Below, in pieces: positions 35,401 to 50,336 of a stretch of DNA of 64,000 nucleotides; within the stretch, counting starts at the first letter, position 1; every line of letters starts with the position of its first letter. The DNA comes from Chytridium lagenaria (lineage: Eukaryota > Chytridiomycota > Chytridiomycetes > Chytridiales > Chytridiaceae), in assembly GCA_025449115.1 (NCBI GenBank), contig JAHLKC010000083.1, positions 115,093 to 179,092 on the forward strand, given 5' to 3'. The position numbers were made by a program, and so were the translations under genes. The notes under the pieces are model-generated. The model saw nothing but the letters and a program-made list of their open reading frames with translations, had not been told where the DNA came from and did no database searches.

Positions 35401-38400
35401 CAACCTTACGGCAGGTTGCGCTCCGCGCCAAAGGAAATCACAAATCGTTTTATGCGTTGCAAGCTATTTTAAACGAAGAAGGTTTTGGTGATCGATTGGG
35501 AAGGCGCGACTATCTCCGAAAGATAAATCATCGAAGAAGTTTTTAAGTCGTATTTTGCCATACCTGAAAACAATATCTAAGGATATTCCTTTCTCTCCTC
35601 TTGAACGCGCAAGTGTGATCTCCAAATTGTTGTCCAATCTGCGATTTTTTGGAATTCCGTCATTCTTCGATACAGTTGCTCCGGCAGATAGTGATTGTAT
35701 TCCGACGATTAAGTTGGCATCTGGTCCGAATGATTTTTTTTTGCAACTGGTTGTCCATCTACGGTAGATCGAGCAACTATTGTTTCCAAAAATCCTGTGG
35801 CTGCTGCTAAGCAGTTTTTACGATTACTTCGTACAAGAGAGGAAACTTTGTTGCATATTCCTTCATCTACCCATACAAGAAGATCAAAGACGTTTCATGA
35901 CACACCAAAAGGCATATTTGGAACAGGTCGAGCAATGTTTAAAGTTATCGAAACCTCAAATCGTGGTTCTTTACACGTTCATCAACTTTTACACGCTGGT
36001 TTACCACCAGAAGTGTTAAGTAAAGCTGCAGGAAATATAACTTTAGAACCAGTAGTGGCTTCGGTATTAGACTCTATGGTATCAGCTCATATTCCTGATG
36101 ATATATTTGACAAGTTGCAACCTGATCGATTTTCCTTTCTGACTACGCTTGAGCGTCCGTCTTTATCGTGGGGTGCTTTATTTGCCGAAGATGAATCCTC
36201 AGCTTTGTTACGTTTACATCATCAACAAATATTGACACAAATACATGAACATTCGTTTACTTGCGAAAGTGGTCCATCAGGACGCTTTGCATGTAGAATG
36301 AGTAAGCCTTCTCCAATTAATGAAGAAGGAACACGATGTGTTTGGATTAATATGGATAATATTTCGGAAAAAAATCTACCTTTATGGGATATTTCTACTG
36401 AATTGTTCCCACCGTTGGATTCTCGGTTATTTACATATGAATTATATCGGTCCGAGAAAGACGGAATGGTAGTTGAGGCTTCACCTGCTAGTTTACGTAT
36501 AATGCCGTGTAATCAAAACACACAATTGATTGGAGATGCGTGTTCGGCAATATCATCAGTGTATTATATTGCAAAGTACATGGGAAAAGATTGTGGAAAG
36601 GCCGCAAGTATTCTTCCATGTATATATGAATCGTTACGTAAATCCAAAAAATATCCTAGTACGGCAAATGATGCAGACTCGGATAAAAGAACGACTACTT
36701 TAAATCTTCAACGTATTCTTAATGGATATAACTCCGTGATGGAATATTCTAGTCAATTGATGGCGTATGCTTTACTTGGCGGCAAACCACATGATTCTTC
36801 TCATCCGTTTATTTATGTCAACCTCCGTGAATGCGTTCAAGAAATTCAAGTATTATCCAATGAAGGTAAACACATGCTACATATCCCTAAGATTCACCTA
36901 TTTTTATATAGAATCTTCATTTATTGATGATGAAAGTGATATTAGTGAACAATCAGATTCTACTTTGGATGAGGAACAATCTTCGAATGAAGACGAAGGT
37001 ATCTACAATATGGCCAATGAAGAAAGGAATTCTTCACGAACTCTAGCGTCTACAACAAAAAAGATTTTTATGGTTGGAAAGGAAGTTGTTATTTTATCCA
37101 ACGCGGAGTTGTACGCAAATAGAGGAAAAGAGATGGAATCTTTTTTTTGTGGCGTGGTGTTGCATTGTCAAGGTTACCGAAAAAAAGGAACGAGATTCTG
37201 CTTTAAAGAATACAAGAACACCTGCTAAACGAATTCGTTTTGCAAGTGATTTCGTGTTGTATGAAACTCACGTTCAAGTAATTCGGACCAAATTATGCAT
37301 TCCTGAATATTGTGGAGGAAAGTTACCTTGTTTTCCTCGCAATTATGAATCCTCAGAAAGATCTAAAAAGTTGGCTGATACATGGGGTGTATATGTTGTC
37401 GTTGGATTTTCACCATGGAATATAAAGTCGAAACAACCGTCATATGCTTTGACATATGTGGGTGCAACGGCTTTTTTGCGATCTCTGCTTCATAATTACG
37501 CGTTTACCTCGTTTGAGCGAAATTTACACACATTAATTGGACGAACTTTCGTTTCAACGTCTGTAAACAAAAAGCTTCATAAGGAATTTATGAAACATCG
37601 AGCTAGAGCAACAATTCCATGGACAGAGTTAGAAAAGTCGAACGCTGCTATTAGAAGATTAAAATCACGTCAACAAATATCTAATATTTTGGAAACATTG
37701 TTGACAGAAGAGGTTCAATTAGCGAACTTGATGATGGAAAATAACGGATTCTCCAAAGCTGAAACTGCTTTGTGCGGTGCTATTGAAAATACGTATAAAA
37801 GTCATCAACCCTTTCTTTCAACCACCAACTATTCAAGTGCGACGACAGTTCCAGATATCGTCGTTCTTCAGTTTTCTAGTGAAGATATCAGAAATTTTGT
37901 TGAGGAAGCTCGATGTTATCGATCTATCATTCAACAAAATGAAGTAGATATTATAAAGTCATCTGAAGTGAAAATATCGATACCAGCAGCTCCGAAAACT
38001 TTAAATGATTCGCAGCTAAAGGCGTATAATCAGATAATGCAGAATATTTTTCGGCATTATCATATACTGGAAACACCAGTAGAAGATGAATCGTCGCGAA
38101 ATATTTGCATCCACGGTGGGCCTGGTGTGGGGAAAACTCATTTAATTGAAGTTTTATATACCAATTTAAAACATTGCGCTGGTTTCGAGGTCTTTTGTTC
38201 GGCGTATAATGGTGGTGCGGCCGTTTTAATGCCGAACGGAAAGACTCTTCATCGTACGTTTCATATATTGGTAGGATCAGAAGACAGCAAAACTTTATCG
38301 TCCGAAAAACGTTCTCTTCCTCCGGAAACCTTGTTGGAGCTGCGTAATCAATATGCATCGCCTCCTTATCCGGTTTTTATATTTGACGAAGTTTCAAATA

Positions 38401-39763
38401 TTAGTGGAGAATTTCTGTATCGGATTGACTCTCGACTTAAAGAAATATTTAATTGTTCAAAATCATTCGGCGGAGTATTTATTCTTCTTTCTGGAGATTA
38501 TGCGCAAAAGCCTCCGGTTGCAGGAATTTCGCTAATCAACGGAAATTGTGAGAAAGAAGGAACTGCTGATTTTAAAGGCCGTGAACTCTTTCAAGGAACA
38601 TTTGAAGTTATACAATTGAAAACTATCATGAGATCCCGTGATGATGATGTTCATAATGAATTTATCAACCGTATTCGTAACCCGGATTATTTATCCAGTT
38701 ACGAAAAATATGATTGATCATATTCGAACTTTATCACATGAAGATATCCAAGAAGATCCATCGTGGAGTTGGGCAACAGTTGCTTGTACGAGTAACTTTG
38801 AGGTTGCGTTATTTGGGTTTGCAGCGTGTGAAAATTTCTCTTTATATCATCAACAACCGTTTATTTCATGGACTGTTCAATTCACGGAAAAGAATTTACC
38901 GGACGCTACTATAGCCTGGTTAAATTCTATTTCAAATCAATCCTTGGAATTGTTTTCGAAAGGCGCACCTTGTTATATTACCACCAACACGTTCGCTGAG
39001 AGTTTATTAACAGCAAACGGAACACCTGGAATCATGCATTCACTCTCTCTGTCCGATGAAGATAGCGATTTACGTGAACGTTTACAAAAAGCTAATGCTG
39101 GAGACCGTATTCATCTACGGAAACCACCTCTTTCCATAAACGTTGAGCTAAAGCATCTTCCTTTTTACACGGAAAGTTCTTTAATGGATCCTTCTTGGAG
39201 TCACAACAATCTTTTAAAAGTAATTGATATATCTTCAAGACTAATCATTTTAGGAATGCAGTAAATGGAGATTAAAAACCAGCAACACGATGACGACAAA
39301 ACAACTTAAAGATACGTTGATAATGTCAAGTTTACCTTATCGGAAACTTTCGATGGTTCAAGATAAATTTGTGATCCCCATTACATCAACAAATCTTCGT
39401 CAAAATATTCTACGGATAGGAAGAAACATTGAGTTTCATTTTAAGAAATTTGGTGTTGATATTGGATTCGCGTGTACCTACAACAAAATTCAGGGTAGAA
39501 CGATGGAAAGGATTGTTCTGAACTTAAATCGAACCGCATCAAAAAAAATTCCTTCTATAGAACTACTAGGATTTAATGTGGCATTCACAAGAGTCCCAAG
39601 TAGTGCTCAAATGAGAAAAATCAGTCCTTTTTATGGACCAAATTCTTTTGCTCACCTTTTAAAATTAAGTCTTCCAAATGATGTTCGTTTATGGCTACGT
39701 CATCTAGAAACAGGACGTGATCAGTTAACTTTGAAACCTATCAAAGCGAGGTTCACCATTTAA
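32474..39763 (+). CDS. Helitron Rep/PIF1-helicase transposase with N-terminal SAP-like repeats
   Basis: Domain order: six SAP-like repeats (about 32740-33800); a Cys-containing region (CANCGRHDFD, CAICFRSIF) and LPSLNELEKLMLSPAICLHR, DUF6570-like; Helitron_like_N (VFYEAFPFEFPFGSG, YLLQQHSKVFERNMSLL, FFGIPSFFDTVAPADSD). The HUH nuclease motif is RGSLHVHQLLH (35971-35990) and the tyrosine motif VYYIAKYMGK (about 36558-36590). The PIF1 helicase has Walker A HGGPGVGKTH (about 38112-38140), Walker B IFDEVS and the C-terminal FACTYNKIQGRTMERIVL. Rep nicks one strand and the helicase drives rolling-circle transposition. Several short introns are visible (for example 33439-33476 and 35144-35174). Slips in homopolymers (near 32985, 33790, 35745 and 38706) break the frame. 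Confidence 0.85.
32738..33800 (+). repeat. Six tandem SAP-like repeats of about 55 residues in the Helitron protein
   Basis: Units begin near W and carry LRxV...L.LP.S..K..L...L..YAE. Examples are VLRAVSLSLKLPVSRVKSSM, SLRSVLDVLGVSAVGQKSAL, VLERVIAFLKLPSSTTKPEL and RLREVLDFLQLSSSGSKECL, most followed by a YAE or YAG stop-gap. This is the helix-turn-helix shape of SAP DNA-binding motifs, which bind AT-rich DNA. Confidence 0.7.
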
Positions 39764-39803
39764 AATTGCAACGTTTAAAACTAAAAATATTTCCAGGAAT
39801 TCG

Positions 39804-40665
39804 ATGACAGGATCTAGTGTGAACAAAAAGCGTGAAATATATGTAGAAGATGAACAAATGAAGGTATATTACACTACAAACAAATCCAATTAACTTTATA
39901 ACATAAGAAAAGCAAATTGACGAAAACACATACAGAAGCACAAGAAAGAAAAAGGAAACAAAATGAAATAATCTATGACGAACCTCAAAAACTCCAGAAG
40001 GTATATCATTTAATTCATAATACATTAAAAAAAAATTAGATCCAACAAAAGCAAGTACTCATAATAAACGGAAAGAATAATTAACATAATCTCTTTTTAG
40101 CGTTAGAAGTCAAACCACGCGTTTAAATCCATACTACTTCAATGCACCAACAAATGTTCTAGGTGATGGTAATTGTGGATTTCGAACTTTTGCAGTTCAA
40201 CTTTACGGAACTGAGGATAGCTGGAGAACTGTTAGAGCGGATCTAATACGACAAATTCATGAACCTACCGGCTCATTTCCAATTGCAAACATGACGGAAA
40301 CGGTTTCCTCGATGACAAACAATCTGAATTTTATGCAGACACCGGCACCTTTCCAATATTGGTTTCTTTTACCAGACCATGCCATCATCGCATCTCATCA
40401 CTACAATATGACATTATTTATAATGTCTTCAGACGGAGTGATATTATATTTACCATTTACGCTGCCCACACCAGAGACTCGAGCGATGTGTATTTACTTC
40501 ACCGGAAACCATTTCGTGCTCGAACATCTACGGCAGAATTGGATACCACACAACATATGTATATTTTGGAGAACTCATGTTGATCCTGTGGTCGAGGTAG
40601 CATGGATGGAATATTTAGAAAACCAGAAACCGCAACATTGGAATACGATGTCACTGTATAGATGA
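39804..40665 (+). CDS. OTU-type cysteine protease of the Helitron
   Basis: Exon 1 (39804-39863, MTGSSVNKKREIYVEDEQMK), exon 2 (39908-40000, basic and Gln-rich), possibly a 15-nt exon (40040-40054), and the main exon from 40101. The catalytic Asp/Cys motif is in VLGDGNCGFRTFA and the catalytic His in YFTGNHFVLEHL, the hallmark order of the OTU fold. OTU enzymes remove ubiquitin or related modifiers; OTU genes are known passengers in plant and animal Helitrons. The join from the 15-nt exon to the main exon is out of phase by one base, so either that exon is wrong or a base is missing in the nearby A-run. No Helicase or Rep motif is present in this product. Confidence 0.75.
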
Positions 40666-40849
40666 AAATAAATTGCCAAATCTAAACCCTACAAATAAAC
40701 ACACTACAAAAACTTAACCTATGCGCGCCAAACCAACCCTACCTAACAAACGTCTCCCGTTTCCCACGTGCCAACAAAACAGAATAAAATAAAAAACAGA
40801 ACAAAATATAAAAAGGAAAAAAAAAGGAATTCCCTTGGTTCTTGCAAAT

Positions 40850-42191
40850 ATGCCACCAAAACGTACCAAAAGAGCCAGCAAACGGATTCCGCCACCTCCA
40901 AACATCTCTACGAACACTCCCATTGTGGAAAATGAAGAAACAATAAACGCGAAGATAGCAGAAGCGGAAGAACAACTGCAAAGACTCAAAGCTACAAAAT
41001 CACAACTCCAGTCCACTTCTCTTCCTGAAATCGCAACCTCTTCCCCACCCCATTCCCTCTCTCTGGAAACCTCTTCTCCAACACAATCTCAGACATTCGT
41101 CTCTACATCTCCGAAACCGGAAAGCCGTGTAAAGCGAAAAGTATCTTCGGAGCACGACCCTCCGCCACATTTTCCGCGTCAAAAACGTGAAATACCATCT
41201 GATCCTCTTTCACCGAATCTGTCTCCTGCAAAACCGACACCAGAAAGTGAAACCCAAAAAGTAACGTCGACAGTAACGAAAGAGTTTCTCCTCACCACAA
41301 ATCTTTCGCCACCTCCTCCTGAAGAGCCGGACATGACCGAACATGAATTGTTAATGGCGATTCAAAAGTTGTCGCAGTCTCCAGAAGTTAATTCAAGTAA
41401 CGTATTGGAAATCAGCACACGTGGATATGGAGAAGGAAGACGGTACAACATATATCACAATAATTTAAGTCTAATATTTGCAGTTCTTTAGCAGAAAAAC
41501 TCTGGAGACTTCATCAACAACAACCCCATACGCTCTCCATAATCATCGACCCTCCGCCTGTTTTTCAAAGTAACCACATCAATAGTCAACCTACCAAAAC
41601 CACCGGAATGACCGTGATGAACCACATTGGCGTCATCCTACCCAACATGGACAGCAAACCTCGACAAGCAGCGGTCTTCTATATGGTGGCGAAAGTCAAA
41701 AAGGCCGACCTCTCTGGCGACTATACCATCAAGTCAAGTGAAAAGGACCCGTATCGTTTTCTCCTCGAAGTCTATCCAACCGGAGGAACAATGAATTTCA
41801 TCAAAGCCATTTCAAACCGCAGCGTGAGTTCTTACCAAAACGCCGTTACCTGCACCGGATTTACAAAGGAGAGAAACACAAATGCGAAGATTGAATGTAT
41901 GACCTTCCCTTAAAACTTCCAACATCAACTAATCATACTCTTTCAGTCAAAGTTTTTGATGCCAGAAAGGTGAACAACAATGAGATATTGTACCGCTTAA
42001 CACGGGAATTGCACTGGAAAAACCAACAATACACCATTCCGCTGGTCGAAAACGACTTGATTCTGATTCCCGTTATCTTCAAGGAAAAAAATTCCACGGA
42101 ACTCTACGCAAACCTGCATGATCACTGCTTTATTCTTCAGCATGGATACAACGATCTTGGATATCACCATAGATTTCTCAAGGAAGCCTGA
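40850..42191 (+). CDS. Helitron accessory protein, 416 residues, unknown function
   Basis: Three exons (40850-41442, 41484-41896 and 41947-42191) sum to 1251 nt and stay in frame without any correction. The N-terminal third is basic then coiled (PPKRTKRASKRIPPPP, KIAEAEEQLQRLKATKSQLQ) and strongly Ser/Pro-rich with a KRK/RQKR nuclear-localisation-like cluster. The C-terminal half is folded-looking: HIGVILPNMDSKPRQAAVFY, YRFLLEVYPTGGTMNFIKAI, KVFDARKVNNNEILYRLTRE and LHDHCFILQHGYNDLGYHHR. I do not recognise the family. By position it should help the Helitron, and a single-strand or DNA-binding role is conceivable, but that is inference only. Confidence 0.8.
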
Positions 42192-42321
42192 TGATTCCTC
42201 TACCTAGCCCTCCTATTTTGCCTTTTATCGTAAAATTGCTCCATTATTATTGTTGCACCGCACTCAAGAAAGCCTGATAATTTCTCTTCCAAGCCCTCGT
42301 ATTTTGCCTTCTCATTGCTCC
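42183..42321. repeat. Two diverged direct copies of a 55-60-bp segment at the Helitron 3' part
   Basis: Copy 1 at 42183-42242 and copy 2 at 42268-42321 share GAA(A)GCCTGAT, CTCT.CC.AGCCCTC and TATTTTGCCTT, both ending ATTGCTCC. Copy 1 overlaps the last codons and stop of the accessory gene. Confidence 0.75.
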
Positions 42322-42427
42322 AAATGTTAAATTGTTTCCCCGCAGTTTGCTAATAATAAAAAATGCCATTGCCACTGCCTCAACAAAAAATATTATTAAT
42401 AAAACCAAAAATTCCAGGAGCGGGGGC

Positions 42428-47219
<4,792 letters not shown>

Positions 47220-48043
47220 TAGGATTTTTATGTCCAGGAAGAGGAAATAAATCATGTTTCATTAGTCATTACCTTCCTTTTTCTTCAGCCAGTATTTACT
47301 TCTGCGAATAAGAAAGTAAATTCCTTACATTACATGGCAATAATTTGATGACTTCAGCCGCAATATGCAAATGTGATATACTGCGGAAAGCGTGGTCTCG
47401 TTACGGTAATCATGACACTTAACATTTTTATCGCCTGAGGCGTTTGTTTCTAGCTTTTCTCTTTTTTTTTTTTTGTTTCTGTTTTTTTTAGTTAAATATT
47501 TTATAATTACGCGAGGACATCCTCATTCCTCATTCCTTTTGGAGTGCATTTGCAGTAACGATCGAATTTGCTCGTGAAATGTTAAGCAAGAATCTATCTT
47601 CTTTGCTTTTCTTATATCTTACACTTTTAAAAATAGGTACAGCATGCATTCAAGCAAGGCCATTCACAGTCAATCATTAGAAAGGGAGCTGAATGTGGGG
47701 GTGCTGGGCTATCTTTCGATCTTTCTGGCGGGCTGGAGTTTAGTGCAAGACGGTAATAATTATATAGTGCAGGGGCAGCTTTCTGGGGGCGTTTTTTGAG
47801 ATAAGAAGGGCCAGCGTAGGAATTGATGTGTCTTTTGCTGCGAAGCATGGTGTTGAGCTGAATTTGGGCCTGGAGTTGCTACCCTGCGGGTTTCAAGTCC
47901 TCTTTTGTTTCTCTTACAACAATCACTTTTGCTCGAAAGCCTCCTTCCCAGATGGCTGCAAAGTGGTGAGCGACCAAAGGGTTTGCTTTCGGGGTAAGTG
48001 TTGGTGTGCTTGTCATCTTGTAACTTTTTACAGACGATCACAA
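47220..48043. other. Intergenic region upstream of SKI2
   Basis: AT-rich with a T-run near 47465-47475. An open frame from 47828 joins into the SKI2 start exon but lacks protein-like features upstream of 48044. Confidence 0.6.
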
Positions 48044-50305
48044 ATGGACATGGACAAATTCTTGGAAGAGCTCGACCAGCTCGAGTCTTATCCTCCTGCA
48101 GGTGAGAATAAGAACTGAATTTTGAACAATAGGCGCTAATTTTGGACAAGATATCCATATAGAGCATGAAGTTCCGTTTCATGCTTTCACGGTGGGGCGT
48201 CTTGGAAGACATAAGCTTGTCTCCAAGCGGTCTAGGCATGATCCATTGAGAAAGATTCCAGCAGTCAATGATGTAAGTTCGTTTCTCCTAAATTATGGCA
48301 AACTACATATATACCACGAAATAAATATATCATGACTCGCTTAAATATTTTGTAGATGCCATTTGGGCTAGGCCCATTCGAAGATGGGAACCTCGCAGAT
48401 GAGATTGTCGAGTCGCATCTCACGCCATCACGAGCTTACGATCAAAACATGCTCGATCATGTGCAGAGGTATTCAATACGAGGCTACTTGGCAATCATAA
48501 CGCTCATGGTAGGATTATACCGAGGGATGTGGACCTTGAGAAATGCTTTGTTGTGCCAACGTCTGGGTTTAGAACTGTATTGGATATAGAGAGAGATCTT
48601 TGGACCGAGGAATTGATTCTGGATAGCTTTGAGGAGGTTTGCGGTTGTGCAGCGAAATGGGATTCTGATAATCGCAGGATCTTGCGGACACTACGATGAA
48701 TTCTAAAACTTCGTTATCTTTCCAACGGGAGACTTCTGGGAGGAATGATTATGTTCGGGGAAAATCGTCGCATATGCCGTTTCTTCCGGGTAAGATATTC
48801 TTCTTCAGCACAGTTTCATGGACTTTACTGATTTGATTTAGGTGGTTTGGAAGATATTGCGGGAAATTTGACGTCAAATCAACTCGTAATGGAGGATGTT
48901 GAACGACTATTTAAGCTTGATTCTGGTGAGCATTCTTACTTAAGAATTTGAAATTGAAGATACTCTTTTTTTCAGAGGGTTTGAAAAAGGTTCCTCCAGG
49001 TCTTGACCGTGGATTGGCCATTCCAGGTATGTACTTTCTGTTTGCCTCTCTTTTACAATTTTGTAATTCTTTTCCTCAGATACATTCGTCGAGGGGTCGA
49101 AAACTTTGGACATCAACGATCTCTTGTTTGGTGATGACGATGATTTCAAGATGTTTGACGACGTAAAGGATGTTTCTTCCTCTGAGGAACTATTGGTGAG
49201 GAAAATCATTCGATGTATTATTCTTACTTGCTCTTAAAGGTGTCTGCACCCGACGCCGTCGATTTCGCAAAACCGCAATCTAAGGAGATTGATGACATTC
49301 TACCTGAATCTGAGCCCCTCGTGCAACCGCTTAAGCAACCCGTTAAAGACGGCTTCAAGCACAAGGAATGGGCTCATGTCGTGGACGTCAATGCACCATT
49401 CCCAGAATTCCACGAAAAGGTTCCCGATATGGCTCACAAAGTAAGCTTAGTACTGCTCTCCCAGTTTTGCGTGGCTTCAGGTGTTAAAGTCTTTGTTGCA
49501 GTATAACTTTGAACTTGATCTTTTCCAAAAACGCGCCGTATTTCATCTGGAAAACGGTGACAGTGTTTTTGTTGCAGCCCACACCTCTGCTGGAAAAACG
49601 GTGGTGGCTGAATACGCAATCGCTCTCGCCCAAAAGCATATGACACGGTAGGAATTCTCGGGTATAATAGTGCATGTCGCTAACGTTAACCAAGAGCTAT
49701 CTATACATCACCCATTAAAGCCCTCTCCAACCAAAAATTCCGCGATTTCAAAAATGTCTTCGAGGATGTAGGAATTCTCACTGGTGACGTTCAAATACGC
49801 CCTGAAGCGTCTTGCCTTATCATGACAACGGAGATTCTGCGAAGTATGTTGTATCGTGGTGCAGATTTGATTCGAGATGTCGAGTTCGTTATATTTGATG
49901 AAGTCCACTATGTCAACGATATTGAGGTATTTATTGAATTTCTACAACGAAGATACTGATATGTATCTTAGCGTGGTGTCGTTTGGGAAGAGGTCATTAT
50001 TATGTTACCCGCCCATGTGACCTTTATTCTACTTTCGGCAACTGTTCCTAATACGAAAGAATTTGCAGATTGGGTTGGGTAAGTTGTTCTTGCTTTAGCT
50101 TGCTACTTTTCGACGTATAACGCTTCTCGCCGCAGCCGTACTAAACGTAAAGACATCTATGTTATTTCAACTTTGAAACGGCCTGTTCCTCTTGAGCATC
50201 ATCTTTTTGTTGAAAAAGATATATACAAGATTGTTGGCCCGGACAAGAAGTTTCTCGCAACAGGGTATAAAGCGCCGTCCATTTTTCTTTTCCTTTTCTT
50301 CTTTT

Positions 50306-50336
<31 letters not shown>

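Larger units (their letters stand above)
32416..42426 (+). mobile_element. Autonomous Helitron (about 10 kb) with Rep/helicase, OTU and accessory genes
   Basis: The span contains a Rep/helicase gene, an OTU-protease gene and a third gene, all on the plus strand and all AT-richer than the flanks. The proposed limits are a perfect 10-bp inverted repeat: CCCCCGCTCC at 32416-32425 and GGAGCGGGGG at 42417-42426. The left copy is followed at once by its own complement, making a strong hairpin. Canonical Helitrons start TC and end CTRR after a 3' hairpin and lack terminal inverted repeats, while Helitron2/Helentron-type elements have short ones; this looks closer to the second group. Limits are inferred from sequence symmetry only; the empty site is unknown. 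Confidence 0.7.

Noticed and set aside
47828..48118. 96-codon frame including the SKI2 start as one longer N-terminus
   Set aside because: Upstream residues are Cys/Phe-rich and not protein-like; a CAG acceptor sits just before the MDMDKF start.
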